From positions 55,733,658 through 55,797,657 of the forward strand of contig NC_080583.1 of the NCBI RefSeq assembly GCF_029962835.1: a DNA stretch of 64,000 bases, written 5' to 3'. Below, one piece after another: positions 11,260 through 24,489 of this stretch. Below the pieces are notes generated by a model, which saw nothing but the letters and a program-made list of their open reading frames with translations, searched no databases and was not told where the DNA came from. Every line of letters starts with the position of its first letter. Positions within the stretch are counted from its first letter, which is position 1. Origin of the DNA: Magnolia sinica. Its lineage: Eukaryota > Streptophyta > Magnoliopsida > Magnoliales > Magnoliaceae. The translations under genes were made by a program, and so were the position numbers.

Positions 11260-13051
11260 GCAGCCAAACGAGCAGAGGGGAAGAAAAGAGGGGAAGAAAA
11301 GAGACGAGGCAAGAGGGCAGAGAGCTTCTTTGAGCAAAAGGTCGGGGGAGCTCTTAGAACTTCTCCTGGGAAGGAATGCTCTGAAGATAAGTGAGAGGAA
11401 AAGGGTGTGCCAGTGGGGAAAGAGAAGGGTAAGGAGATTGAGGGAAGTGGATGTACAGTTGGTGGGGGAAATAAGAAAGATGATGAAGAACAGAATGGGT
11501 GGGTTTTGGGTAGGGAGTAAGAGGGGTCATGGAGGGGGAAAGAAGGGGAGGACAGAGTTCATCCTAAATGAGATCCTGACGTTATTTGTCAAGGGATAGC
11601 CACATGGCTGGTAGCCTACAATGTTTTAAATATCGACGATATCGGCCGATATATCCCACGATATATCTTGTATCTCACCTGTGAGATACGAAACGCACAG
11701 GTAGTGCGATATATCCCGCATGTTCGATCTAGTGAGCATTTTCGAATTTTGATAAAAAAATTTTCTGTAAATCATGTTAAATTAGTGTCAAATTGATACA
11801 AATCCATGATTTTTCATGTTTTGCATGACAAATTATGGATTGGGAGCTTCGATTTTGAGATTTGGAGGAGATGGGCCGAGTTGTGAAAATTTGAAAAAAA
11901 AAAAAATCGAAATTTTCCAATTTCTCGCAAATTGTTTGCAATCTATGTCCAAACTAAACATGTAGCCTAATATAGCGATTCTTCTTTTGCTTTTGTATGT
12001 ATTGCTTGTGTTTCCACAAGTCTTCTTACATTTATAAATTATATGAATAGACATTGAATATACTTGCATAAATTCAATTAGGCAACGCATAGATTAGGAC
12101 CCCGTACAAAGAAAACCTATTATGTGTACTTGTTTTTTGTAATGTTTTGATTTATAAATGTGAATTGATGTCTTTTTTAACAATCATTGAAGTTTCATTC
12201 AAAAATTCGACCAATTTCCTAATGTTTCCCCATGTTTCCAACAACAGCAATACATTACATGATGCAACCGATATATCCCATGTGATAACCAATACATATC
12301 CGTATCCCAAGAATGCGATACGTAACGCGATACCGTTATTTCGAACACTGGTAGCCTATTAACTTTTCTAGGATCTTTGGCAAGGCATGGGAGGCAGTGG
12401 AGGTGGTTATTCCTCATTATCAAGGGTCTGGAGATCCCCGCGGGTTTGTGTTTGTTTGCATGTGAACAGAGGAATTGGAGGAAGCCATAGAGCTTTTGAA
12501 CAGGGAAAGCTTCGCTGGGAGGAAGATGTTGGTGCATAGGGCAAAAGTTGGCCCTAAGGTGGTGAATCAAGAGGAAAGGGCGAAAGCTGGTAGGAAAGGG
12601 GATTTCAGGAAGCCGGGGAAGCTATAGTTAGAGAGAATGAATGGGGGGGGGGGGTGCGCTCTTCCGATCAAGAAGGTGTGGAAAGAAGCTCAGGAAAGAC
12701 TGTGTTGGGGGGTGAGACCTAGATCCTTCAAGGAAGTAATAGGGATCCCCCCACTCTCATATAGAAGCAGATGTAGCAGCAAGGGGAGAAGAGACGATGT
12801 GCATAAAGAATCGATGGGTCTATAGGTTAGACTCAGTATTGGAGCTGGTGGTCTGTGTTGATCCAGAGGTGGAAGAGAAGTTGAAAGATTCTTTCCAGCG
12901 GTCGGTGATTGTAGAAACGAAGGAAGGGGCACGTCAATCCGAAATTGGAATCTGGCTTAAGTCTTGTTGCAGGTTGAAGAGGGGGACTTCAGGATTATAC
13001 CTCTGCAGGCTATCAAATTCTGGATATCAGCCAAACCAGGTACAAATATAG
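11260..13051 (+). pseudogene. LINE ORF1-like RRM protein pseudogene, split by a hAT-like element
   Basis: The left part ends in TEFILNEILTLFVKG (to about 11596), where LFVKG fits the RNP2 motif of an RRM. After the inserted element (11619-12350) the reading resumes with RIFGKAWEAVEVVIPHYQGS and GDPRGFVFV (RNP1, 12439-12456), an in-frame stop, then TEELEEAIELLNRESFAGRK and MLVHRAKV, a complete RRM order. A later stretch (12797-13051) has VDPEVEEKLKDSFQRSVIV, resembling the conserved segment after the RRM in plant LINE ORF1 proteins. Stops, frameshifts and the insertion inactivate it. It could instead derive from a host RRM gene; no reverse transcriptase is seen nearby. Confidence 0.6.
11619..12350. 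mobile_element. hAT-like non-autonomous element, 732 bp, 8-bp TSD
   Basis: Perfect 8-bp target duplication gtagccta (11611-11618 and 12351-12358). Ends are inverted: left caatgttttaaatatcg, right cgttatttcgaacactg (reverse complement cagtgttcgaaataacg). Subterminal parts are rich in cgatatatc-type palindromic words. No transposase frame. The same terminal type and TSD length occur in the element at 61415-63814. Confidence 0.85.
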
Positions 13052-13204
13052 ATCAGATGGTGGTGGCAGGGGTTATGTTTAATGACGGACCAATCATCTC
13101 TGTTTGCATAACACAATTTTCCTAAGAAAACAAGTTCTAACTCATCCTTATGTTTCCTACAATTAATAAAGGGGCATGCTAGCCAAGCAGCATGAACCAC
13201 CATA

Positions 13205-13640
13205 AGGTTACCAGGCTCATGTGTGGCACATGTAATTTATATAACGTCCAACCTGCCCATCAAATGAATCACCTCAATAACTTCAGGGCCTAAAAATCAG
13301 CTTAATCCAAAACTCAGGTGGCCCACAACACAGGGAACAAGTTGGAAGGGTATGCCCAACCATGTTTTTCACTAAGGCCCATTTGAGTTGCATGACCTGA
13401 TTTTGGCCTGAACATTCATCCACGCCAAATGAAGGGTCTAAATGGCCTGGATTTCATATATACCAAACAGTGGGTCGCCACGCAAATCAGTGGTGGGCAT
13501 CCCCACCCAACTTGTTCTCTGTGTTCCGGCCCACCTGAGTTTTGGATCAGCCGGATTTTTGGGATCTAGGGGTTGCTTGGGGTGGATGCATATGATGGGC
13601 GGGTTGAATGTCATGCACACATCATGTGGGCCCCACATCA
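13205..13640. mobile_element. Foldback MITE-core element
   Basis: The left arm segment aaaactcaggtggcccacaa near 13310 and acagggaacaagttgg pair with the reverse complement of the right arm around 13500-13560 (ccaacttgttctctgtg, gcccacctgagttttgg). The arms are roughly 150 bp each. Outer ends and TSD were not resolved. Confidence 0.65.
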
Positions 13641-13659
13641 GCCAAATACCAACATAGCT

Positions 13660-16600
13660 TATGGCAGTACTGGTATCAGGGAGTGCACCATGATTAGAAG
13701 AAAAAAAAAAAAAGATTAAATTTTTAGCTTTATTTCCTAAGCAAGAATCAAAAAAATTGATTTCTCATAAAACTCAAATGACTTAATACTAGTCTAATAA
13801 ACCAATAATCACTCAAATTAACTATGAAATGGTAAAATACACAAATGCCCTGTAGTAACTATTAAAATATTTCTCAAACAATGCATGCCCCTCCACAAAG
13901 AATGATTTAGATTAAAAAACAAAGAAACACTTACTAAGAGTTAAGACTTAAATCCTACCCCACATTCTAAAAATGACAAAAAACTGCTTAGGAACATGGA
14001 AAACCTTGGACATGAACTCTTAGGATCCTTCTCTTCCTTCCTTTGGGAAAATGAAAGGAACACATTTTTATTTTCTAAGGATTTACAAAAAAAAACATGT
14101 TAATCAATGTCGTCAGAAAACTGTGTTAAATCATTTTTCATGGAGATCTCGGGAAATGAGGGAAACCTTTTGACCATTTTGTTACCCTGTTCTCATCATT
14201 ATATATCTCCATCAAAGTTGAATATGATCCTCTATAAGCTGAAAGCCACCATGCATTGTGAATACTAACCATCTGAACTAACACTTTGTGGTTTGTTTGT
14301 AGTTTTCCACACATTCTCCCTGCTTTCTTTCATGAGGCCATGTCTGCCATGGTTCAAGTAGGCCATTCTCAAACAATAGATATGGAAATGAAAGCCAATC
14401 TCCATGTAAAATTGCACTGTGAACCAATCAGTAGAAATATGCTTCAGAATCCACAGTTTTCATTTTCCATAGGCACTTTTCTTTTTTCTTATTTTGTGTT
14501 TTCTCTATCCAAACACAACACATGGGAGAAAGGGAACCCATCATATCTAAATCTTATCTTCATTATCCGATTACCGTAGGACCAATTCCAAGATGCTTTA
14601 AAAAGTATATTCCTTATTGATCATCCAACTAGTTTACACCATCAGTGTCTCAGGTGGAACTTGAAGCACTGCTAAGTCCTATTGCACACAACAACCAATA
14701 AACTACATTTAACACGCCATGCAACAGTAACTTGTGCACAACAAGTCAACAACCTTTCGACTACATTAAACCCTTCTAATAAAAGGGCAACATAAAAATA
14801 AGAAACATAAATCATAAGGAATGCCTAAACAAGAAAACCCAAATCCCACTCGATTGAAACATTTTTTTTTTAAAAAATCCAACTGCTGTTATTGCTTCAT
14901 TGGAAGAGCCCAAAATTTGAGAAATGGCAAAAAAAAGAAAAGATGTTTGAGCATCACAACAAGGGAACCACTGAACCTCATCACATATCAAAACAGAAGA
15001 CACTAGAAACATCGCATGAGAACCAGTTACGAAATGTGAATATTGCAAGACTTAGCTCTTTAAGATCACACTACATGGGAATAATTGAGACTAACCCCAC
15101 AATGAATTGACTGAATGATTTCATATCTATAAGTCAAATGAAAAGAACAAGCAATACCTCTCTGTGTCATTCTTGACGCCCTTAAAAAATTACAATTTCA
15201 GGGGCAGTAAGCTTCAAATGATGCAACTTCAAAATCCATAATCTCAAGGAATCCACCATATAAATATGCAATTGTTCACACTTGTATTTGTCACTTCAAA
15301 TATCCGGAGCTACTTTCTATAGCTTTTGTTAACCAACCAACCAACTCATGGAAATAATTCTGGAACAGAAGTAAAAATGTGATGCGAGGGGTATATTAAG
15401 ACTACATGTGAATGATGTTGCTAAGCTCAAGTGTTCCTCTATATGAAGCTGCATGCACTAACCTTTCATTTCTTGGAAAAAATGATTGATTAAAATTGAG
15501 CAGAACAGAAAACTATTGAGTTGATAGTTAAGAACTAGAACATCAAATGGTTGATGTAACCTCTCCTCGCCAAAAGCATGAATTGTTTCTGGCTTCTCTA
15601 GGGATTAGATTAATCATAATCACCATTTCTTTTTTGAAAATTAGGTGATATTTATTAAAGCAAATAGAAGGATTGCAACATAGGGAAGGAATCTCCAACC
15701 ACTAAAGATTGAAGAAAAGAGCCCTTTTTTACTATATCAGTAGCCAAATTTTCTCCCTAAAATTTTTATAAAAGGATAACAAGATGGACAGTTCATCTCT
15801 ATAATCTCTCCTCCATTGAATGCGAGAAGCCAACATTGAAATTACCAAAAAGGGATCTCAACAACAATAAAATTCCTTGGTTACTTCTCCAATTGGATGC
15901 CTATGAAATCAAACTCTTGAATCCCCTTCCACCAGAAATAGCCCAAATACTGATTCATTAGCCAACTTCTTGCCAACTAAGACTGTAAGTTCCAGCTTCA
16001 CTCAACTTGCCAACCTCAGAAGGAGCTTAAAAGAACTACTTATGCTTTTCCCTTATCAATTAATAACATTCTGCCCATCCTGGAATTCCACAAATTGTCT
16101 ATTGAACTTTGTCACATTTAGATGGGCTACATATATGCTAAACATGGACTGTTGGCAGTTAAGGTTAAACTGCCATTATCTTTTAAATGTGTTGTCAGTT
16201 GACATGACCAGCTTCATTTTTGGGTCACCACAGATGAGCGCTTGGATGTCCCCATGCATGCCAAACTGCTCACCGTGGTGTATAGGTGCACGCGGAAAGC
16301 TATGTAGGGGTTAGCAAGTGACCAAAAGCTATGCCTGTCTGCTAGTCTACCACAACATTTTTTGGGGACAAGGAAGATTGCATTCTCCTTTTCCTCATAC
16401 GGTAACAGAAATATCAGTATAGGCAAGGCTGCAATCTATCAAACAGTAGCTACTCATCTCTCTCTTCGACACATACATTCACCGCATATCAGGTACTGAA
16501 GATATCTTTCCTCAACTCATATTAGTACAATATATTGTGGGTTCTAGGAACCACATTCTCAAGGTGACAATTCAACAAGAAGGGAAGAACACAACCTATT

Positions 16601-17146
16601 ATAACAGCCATATGTAGCTTGCCATTTGCAAATGTCAACTAGAAACGTACCCCTATTTCTATTCTTTAAGTAGTCTCTCAACTTGTATTCAGCTCTCCAT
16701 CTACACTATGAAATTGCACGAGTAAACAAATCCAAAGAAGTAGAAGCGACAACCAAAACCATACCACAGGGAGATAATGGTAAGATGCTCACAACAGCAC
16801 CCAAGAAAGAAGAAATGTAATATCATAATGCAGTACGAGCAGAAAATCAACTTGTTTCTGGGCTCGCCCCAAGATATAGGAAAAGAAATAGGGAGAAATA
16901 ACATGAATGGAGCACACCCCTATCGTTATCACCTAGATACGAGGCAACTACCACTAAAATCTCTTGATTTAAAACAAATGCTAAAATCCCAACCAAAACT
17001 AAACGAATCCTATGCCATGAAAAGAACAATTTTAATGTCTAATCCAGCAGGCAAAAAGAGAAAAAGAGAGAGTGTAGAAAACCTCCTCCACCTTTCTCAT
17101 TGTACTCTTCTTCTGTGTATACTTTATCTTTTCCTCTCTCTGCAAT
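13660..17146. other. Intergenic, no recognised feature
   Basis: About 3.5 kb of AT-rich DNA with only short chance reading frames. The part nearest 17146 should contain the 3' UTR of RPS16 on the minus strand, but its cleavage site cannot be fixed by eye. Confidence 0.5.
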
Positions 17147-17581
17147 CTAACGGTAGGATTTCTGGAACCGAGCACGGGCGCCACGTCCTCCGAATTTCTT
17201 AGGTTCGCAGCGGCGTGGGTCAGCGACAAGTAGAGTGCGGTCGTACCTGACAAGGATGTCCTTGATCTCCTTCTTGGACAGCTCGTCGACGTACTTCTGG
17301 TAGTAGGCAACGAGAGCCTTGGCTATGCTCTGACGGATTGCGTAGATCTGCGAGGTGTGGCCACCGCCCCTAACACGGATCCTCATGTCGACGCCCGCGA
17401 ACCGCTGCCTTCCGAGGAGGAGGATGGGCTCGTAGGCCTTGTAGCGGAGGATCTCGGGCTCCACTAGCTCGATCGGGCAGCCGTTAATCTTGATCAAGCC
17501 CCTCCCGCGCTTGCAGTGGGTCACCGCCACAGCCGTTTTCTTGCGCCCGAAGCACTGGACCGATTCCACGGCAGCGGCCAT
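17147..17581 (-). CDS. RPS16: 40S ribosomal protein S16 (uS9)
   Basis: Cytosolic small-subunit protein; the uS9 family sits in the 40S head with its C-terminal tail reaching toward the P-site tRNA. The 144-residue product is full length for the plant family, which is about 146. Visible motifs: [18 protein letters not shown] (11-28), the uS9 signature [19 protein letters not shown] (72-90), and the basic tail [14 protein letters not shown] (131-144) ending in the invariant arginine. The coding region is a single exon and GC-rich against AT-rich flanks. The start is the only upstream in-frame ATG and lies in a good context (agagagATGG); no ATG precedes it in the likely leader. A telo-box lies about 120 bp upstream. 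Nothing suggests a pseudogene, although lack of introns is also compatible with an old expressed retrocopy. Confidence 0.96.
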   Translation of the reverse strand: MAAAVESVQCFGRKKTAVAVTHCKRGRGLIKINGCPIELVEPEILRYKAYEPILLLGRQRFAGVDMRIRVRGGGHTSQIYAIRQSIAKALVAYYQKYVDELSKKEIKDILVRYDRTLLVADPRRCEPKKFGGRGARARFQKSYR

Positions 17582-17697
17582 CTCTCTTTCTTCCCCTATT
17601 GGATGGAATGGCTGGCCGTAGCAAGAACAAAGGAACGAAGATGACGATGCGAGGGTTTTCTTTTCTAGTTATCCCCGCTGCTGCGTTGATATGGAGC

Positions 17698-17705
17698 TAG
17701 GGTTT
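17698..17705 (-). promoter_or_regulatory. Telo-box in the RPS16 promoter
   Basis: On the minus strand this reads AAACCCTA, the telo-box common in plant ribosomal-protein promoters. It lies 117 bp upstream of the ATG. A second aaaaccctcg-like word lies at about 17651-17660. The MITE at 17712 begins just upstream. Confidence 0.6.
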
Positions 17706-17711
17706 TTAGGA

Positions 17712-18073
17712 ACGCGGATTGCGTCCTAGCCCCGCCGGTCTCTAGCAACGAACGGGCAGTTCTGCGGCGGGCCCACCATGATGTATCTGTTTAATCCACG
17801 CCGGCCATCTCTTCTATCAAATCATTTTAAGGCATTTGCACAAAAATGAGGTAGATCCAACGCTCAAGTATACCACACCAAATAATAAACTTGGTTGCAT
17901 TAAATGTAAGAGTCTATCTATTGTGTGGTCCACTTGATCGTTGGATCTGCCTCATTTTTGTGCTCATATCTTAGAAGAGGTGGACGGCGTGGATAAACAA
18001 CATCACAGTGGGCCCTCCAACAAAACTGCCCATTGGCGGCTAGGGACGGGCAGGGGTAGGATGCAATCCGCGT
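17712..18073. mobile_element. Family-1 MITE ('acgcggattgcgtcct' ends), RPS16 promoter
   Basis: Left end acgcggattgcgtcctagcc, right end gggtaggatgcaatccgcgt, an inverted pair shared with copies at 40735, 43115 and 62291. The core has gggcccaccatgatgtatc, aaaatgaggtagatccaa and gtggacggcgtggata. It is shorter than the other copies (about 362 bp against about 520), so internally deleted. No clear TSD. It starts about 130 bp upstream of the RPS16 ATG. Confidence 0.8.
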
Positions 18074-18139
18074 CCCCTGGGCGCGCCCTCTTTTTGGGCG
18101 TGGATCGGGTGCCCGCCAGAATCACCTACAGATGGACGG

Positions 18140-18420
18140 TCCTGTCAGGGGATTCGTGGGGCCCACCATAATGTATGTGGTCTATCTATTCCGTCTATTC
18201 ATTTTAATTCATAATTTTTATGCAGAGGTAAATTGAATGCCCAAGTGAACCACAACATAGAGGAAGTAGATGTGATTTAATCTTCAATATTTCCTACCTT
18301 ATGGTCTAAGACTTTCATCGACTCCATTTTTTTTTATTAAGATGCCCTAAAATAATATTTCAAAACATATGGACGAATTAGATAGAACACATATATTATG
18401 GTGGGAGTCTCTTATGGGAG
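18140..18420. mobile_element. MITE core copy, unassigned family
   Basis: Core blocks tggggcccaccataatgtat and caagtgaaccacaacat run to aacacatatattatggtggg. The arms are inverted relative to each other. Ends were not resolved. The rest of 18074-18654 holds nothing I recognise. Confidence 0.6.
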
Positions 18421-18654
18421 CGTCAATTTCTAATTATGTGAAGGTGCTGTAGTTTAGCTATGGATGAAACCGTACTAATATAGCTACGGTTGGTTGATTA
18501 GGTAGCAAAATGCTAACATAGTCCATGGCCTTTTCTCATTTTTTTGGTAGTAGTCCGTGCTTCCGAGGATGATTATATTACCTTACCGAGATCCCTTGAA
18601 TTTTGGCCATGAAATGCATGTACTAGGCATGGTATTGAAATATGTGATTTGGAT

Positions 18655-19270
18655 TAGAGGCGTACACAAGTTGATCTGAGTCGCGCTTGGCACAACTCGA
18701 CTCAGCTCGGCCAATTGCTGACCTCAGCTCAGACTCGGTCCTTGAGCTTGACTGACTAGTTTAGCTCAGTTCGGTCAACAGCTCGGGCCAGTTCAAGTTG
18801 AGTTCGAGCCAAGATCGAGTCGAGTTCGTCTGTGCAGCATTTTTACAAACAAATGAACTGCATATTCAAAATCTTGCTGTATGTAAAACAACAACAATGG
18901 ATTTACAAGTATTTCATCAAACACTTTGTAAACAACATAAAAATCAAGAAAAAAAAAGGGTATTTGTTTAATATACGTACCTTCCTTGCCACCAGCCATG
19001 CTTCATTGAGTCATTTCACCAAACAATTGGTGAGCAACAACAGTAACAAAGTAACCAAGTCATCGAACTGAATCGATCCGAGTTCGATTCGAGTCGGGTT
19101 CGATCCGAGTCGAGTCGAACTCAGGCAAGCTCAAACTCAGTTTAAAATTTTTTTCGAGCTAAAAAAATCAGCTCGACTTGCCTCAAACTCATTTTGAATC
19201 GAGTCGAATCGAGCTTTTTCGAGTCGAGTTGAGCGAGTTACCGAGCTAACTCTGCTCGTGTACAGCCCTA
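18655..19270. mobile_element. hAT-type MITE, 616 bp, perfect 8-bp TSD
   Basis: Target duplication atttggat (18647-18654 and 19271-19278). Terminal inverted repeats tagaggcgtacac and gtgtacagcccta. Subterminal regions are full of cgagtcgag-type words (gagtcgagttcg, cgattcgagtcg), a known style of plant hAT MITEs. The centre is AT-rich with no transposase. Confidence 0.88.
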
Positions 19271-19278
19271 ATTTGGAT

Positions 19279-19741
19279 GTTAATAGCATCTTATATTTTG
19301 TCCCTTCGTGCTTTTTTTTTCCTTAATATCAACTTTTCTTGTTTAAGCCAATGACCACTGGAGATGTCAATTAAGAACATGTATATTTCTTATTGATCTT
19401 ATAAAAAGACTACTAGGTTAGTCTATTTATGTGGTTCTCAGAGCTGGAGGAAAGGAGAAAGGGAAAAAGTATTCTACTAATCATCTTGAGGAGAGTTTTG
19501 TTCTTGCCATATGTTATGTGAGTATGCATGTTTGTGTATAAGATTCGATATCTTAATTTGGATCTTGTAGCTAGAAGAATCTTATGGATACTTTCGAGAG
19601 TAACCATATGAATTATACTCTGTCCAACTAGCTTGCCAAAGACACATTTAACACACCCATTCAGCTTGCCTCATGTTGGACCTGTCTTCTTGCCATCGAA
19701 TGTATAGGTGAGGCTTATCTAATTATTGCCTTGTATCTCAC
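19279..19741. other. Intergenic, no recognised feature
   Basis: Host sequence between the hAT MITE and the start of the long-LTR element. Nothing recognised. Confidence 0.5.
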
Positions 19742-22700
19742 TATAACACCCCTGAACTTTTCAATACTCGAGTATTGAAAGTTCTCGAGTGTTACCATGA
19801 AATATAATTTAGTATATACATGTGTATGTCACCAGTTTAGCCTATCTTAACCTTATATCTATTCTTCAACCTGAATCTAACCATTGAGAATAATCTTCAT
19901 CCATAGATCGAGTCATCTAACCATTGATTTTTTAGACAAGATCATCATATATCCAAATATTCTCACTTGTTCATCATAACGAACTGTTCAGTTAACTATT
20001 CACCATTAGGTAAATATATATGACCGTCTACTTTGAGTTTGAACCATCCAATCATAGTAAACTAACTACTTGATCTCTGCATTCGCTTGTACACATATCA
20101 AATTGAGATTCTGATCCGTTCGTCTTGTTCACCACCTATGAATATACTTAACTCACCATCAAAACTACAATATGAGGAATGTACACATGTGAACAAGTCA
20201 CTTGAATCTAACGGTATACATGTTTTATCTCTTGATCACTTCAAAAACCCACTTGTGTTAATCCATTTACAAAACTGACTGTATACCTACCTACATACAT
20301 GATTAGAGTACTAACCATCAAGTTTTTCTATTTTTAACATGTTATCTAACCATCCATCGTATTTGAATCCGCCAAATGAGCTGCCCAAATATCAGAATAA
20401 ACTGCCCAGTTCGAAGATCTTAAGGTATATGTCATAACTACCGGCTAGCTTCTCTAATAGATGTATGAAAGCATTGATTTAAACCTTAGGGCGGTATAAC
20501 CTATTAACAAGGCATCTTGGTCGTTTGTAAGCGATTAAGGCCTAATAGGGGCGATGGAAGGAGCATGAAAAATAAAGAATGTCTGCCAAATTTCGATAAA
20601 TTCGGATAATGTAGCCCTCCATTACGGATGGCGGAAGTTGGAGAAATAAAAGATGGCAAAATCATAAATACATAATGTCATTAACCTAAACCCTTGAATT
20701 CTAGATCATATATTTTTCATGATCCGTTTGATGTAAAATTTTATATCATTCTTATGTATCATAAATTAACCATACACATCAAATTTTAGACCGTAGATCA
20801 TTATAAAAGTGGCCTGATTGATAAATCAACCCCTTAACCTTTGATTTCGGTGTCCGTCGAGGAAAACTCATGGGTAGTTGTAGTAGAATATTTCCCTTCT
20901 TATGAATGAATTGGATTTCCCATCACAAGGATGAGTGTGAAATGTGAGAATCCCAATTTGGTAGGCTTTTTTCTTAGGGGTGAAGTGTCATGCCCCAAAC
21001 TGGGAAACCGGGCTCACAAAATTCTTAATCACCGAATCCGGCGCCGACAGCCTCTATAGTACCCCATTCTCGGCTCCCAGCGCTCATACGCCAGATTCCA
21101 ATCCTAGGATCCTACAAGAAGGATTTTCAGTGTAAATTTGTTTGTAAAGGAGCATAACCACTAGTGTACCCAAATCATAAGAGCAACATCATTATCACAT
21201 ATCTACTAGTATAAATCGTTAATTACAATGCTGAAAGGAAATACATGAATATGCTAAAATCTCTACAAAGCTCGGCCTCCATGCTACTGCGACCTAACGT
21301 CACCTGCACGCAATGGTTGTGCATAAGCTTATAGAAAGCTTAGAGGGTGGTGTATGTGTGTGCAATGCACATGCCAAGCATATAGATATCAGAGTAAGCG
21401 GAAATACTGACAATTTCATGAATACCATCAGACTTATCCAGACTATGCGATGCAAAGATACAATAAGGCAAAGTCATATGTTAAGGAAGCAATGTAAATC
21501 GACTACGCAATGCAGAGATATAGTAATCCAAATGTCATATCTAAGTCATACAGTGCAGAATCATAGTAAACTTAACGTCATAAGCTGAGGGTGCAGTGCA
21601 ATATGCAAATGCAAAAGAAATAATAAAGCTGGAGTGTGTAATCGGGATGATAGTACGTGGTATCGCAAGCTGCGGGGTTCATCACAAGAAACTTCTATCC
21701 AAACTAGTCCCATATCTAAATTTGGATAGCTAGACTCAATGTGGTAAACTCCTGAACTTAGGTTGGTCACGCGCCCCAACTGAAATCCTGGCCATTGTGA
21801 AGGTACACATAACGAATTAGTTGCGCACCACCAGCCTGAGTGGATAGTGAATGAATGAATCAATCAATCAAATACTGAGTACACAACTCCTGCTCAATAA
21901 GTCCATGTATCAGTACCGTATATCTCTGGGATCATCACCGGGGTCTAGTATACTCTACGCCAGCTTGTCGCCCCATCAAGCGCACAACTAAGTAAGTGGA
22001 AGAGACCTCACTATCTGTCTGCTAATATCAGCCCGGCCCATCGATAGCAGCCCCATTTATGAGTTGGTTAGACTTAGCCTAACATTGCTTACTCCCTCGG
22101 GCGGGTAAGGCCACACCCCCTTCCAACCAACCACTACACAGTGGGAAGCGCGACCTCATGGTATTCGACACTCGGCACTCTTGCATCCACTCGATCTAGA
22201 TGTTGGAACGTCCTCCGATACTAAGAGGGTTTAGGAAATTTCACCCAGGGACATCTATAGCACCCCATGTAGAAAAAAGATTTTCACCGTCCCATCTGGC
22301 CATCCACGATCTGCCTGTGGAGGCTATGCTATGATATCGCTAGGGCGTACAGTAGTCATGTTACACAAAGGCGAGATGCATGAATCATGTTATCAGTCAT
22401 GCAATAATCCTGCGCGTACCGCGCGATCATGTGGGGCAACTCCTTCTCACAAGGAGTCTCATAATAAACCAACCCAATGTCATATGCTACGATCAATCAC
22501 TCCTCATAACAAGCATACATATGATGCATATGGGCATGTATCATGATGTAATAAAGTACATAGGCATAATTATCTGATAGGGCAGACAACAATACTCCAT
22601 AATCGACCATCACCGGCTTGTCACATACTACGAGTACAAACTGAATGACGTACTCCTACAACTATAGGATCATATGCGGTATGTCTTACATTAGCCTTCC

Positions 22701-23539
22701 AAGGCTCTGCATGATCCAAGACGAGGACGACGGGTCTAGTCCATATGTTGAGATAGGTTCTACATAGTGGATATATCAAACTCGATACTACATATTCTTC
22801 TATCTATGGCAGGGGGTGATGATGTACTAAATAACGGATAACCTAGAAGATACACTAATGTCCAAGATGGACCTTGCACTTATCTCAATAAAGAGACAGA
22901 CGGTGCGGATGATATGTACATGTCACGAGGTCCTAGTAAATGGGTACAAGGGTAGGATACACCTCTCGTGGTGAGTCAAGTGAGTATATGACAAACTGAG
23001 TTCATAAGGTGAGCTACCAGGGTGAATAATTGAGCTTCCTAAATCTCTATATCATGTAATAAACTGGGCTTTCCTATGGGAAGCCCGATACATACACAAA
23101 GTGGGTTTGGTGGAGTACCTACACTTAGGACTATGTGTCCTTCCAAGCAGATTGGGTAGCCCATTCAACACCTACGTGGGCCTTGGGTATGGTCACTAAA
23201 CTTGGGCAAAACATGCATCTAGATGAGCCACTTTTCTATGGAAGGCCTGGTGTGAACATAAGGTGGGCTTCAAAATTTGGGCAGTACTACAGGGCATGGC
23301 GGGAAGCACCATTATTAATGGGGGCCCAACGGTTTGGATTAGCCCACTAAAGGAGATGAGAATGGGCCTAACAACGGGCCCTAGGGAGAGTTACAATGTG
23401 GGCATTTAACCACCATTACTCCTAAGGTGTGGCCCGTTTGGAACCTAGAATCTAACTGCAATGAGGCCCACGACCCTTATACTAGCTAGAAAATGGATGG
23501 GCTACATAAATATTATCACATACGTCATGGTGGAATCAT

Positions 23540-23760
23540 ACATCGCAATTGAGCCTCGCTCAAGGGCCTCATATACATCACGATGGGCTTCACACAAGGG
23601 CCTCACCTACATCACAATGGGCCTCACACAAGGGCCCCACATAAACCATATTGGGCCTCACTCATAGGCCTCATATACATCACATTGGACCTCACATGCA
23701 TCACATTGGGCCTCACACATGGGCCTCAAATACATCAAAGTGGGCCTCATGGGGCAGCCC
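23540..23760. repeat. Degenerate tandem array, about 36-bp period
   Basis: Units of the form 'acatcacaatgggcctcaca caagggcctc' repeat five to six times with substitutions and length changes. It lies inside the solo LTR. Reading frames across it are artefacts of the repeat. Confidence 0.75.
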
Positions 23761-24439
23761 ACAGCTTGAAAAAATGGGCAAAACGGTGTGCATATAACCC
23801 ATACATCATGATGAGCCGCATGGGGCAGCCCATGGCCTAGAGAAAAGGATGGACAACCTATATACAACACATATATCATGGTGGGCCTGCCTAAGGCAAC
23901 CCCTGATTGGGGCACAAACGTAGGGTGGGCCTCTCAAGACAATGGGGCCCATGGCCCTAAGAAAATGAATGAACACACAAATCATGGTGGGGCCTAGGAC
24001 TTAAAATCAAGTCAATATGTGGCTTGTGTGGGCCACACTATGCACAACAGTTGAGAGGTTTACCCTCCATTAAAACATTCATAATTATTTGTTGGGCCAC
24101 CGAGGCGTGGCTCACGAATCCGGCCCATCCATTATGTGTGGCCCACTTGGTTAAGGGATCAGACCAAGTTTCAGATGCATCTAAATCTCAGATGGACCCC
24201 AACAAGTGCTTTTATATGATTTAGCATGTCTTCACATGATTTTAGATGGTGTGAGCCACCTGAGTTCTATATACTACTGATTTTTTTGGGGTATCTCAAT
24301 TTCTAAAGGGAACCCATTAAATGCATGGTGTAGATGTTTGACATACATCATGGTGGGGCCTGTGGTAGGGCCCACTCTCCCTAGTCGTTCTAAGCAGTAG
24401 GACGCTGGCAGCAATAACATTTAATGCTGTTGTTGCTTT

Positions 24440-24442
<3 letters not shown>

Positions 24443-24483
<41 letters not shown>
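24443..24483. repeat. (TA)n microsatellite
   Basis: About 20 uninterrupted TA units. Confidence 0.97.

Positions 24484-24489
<6 letters not shown>

Noticed and set aside
17032..17310. 92-residue minus-strand frame overlapping RPS16
   Set aside because: An out-of-frame shadow of the RPS16 coding region; its C-terminal part is 3' flank.
23540..23760. CRISPR-like array of regular repeats
   Set aside because: Units are contiguous and diverged with no unique spacers, and the context is plant nuclear DNA.
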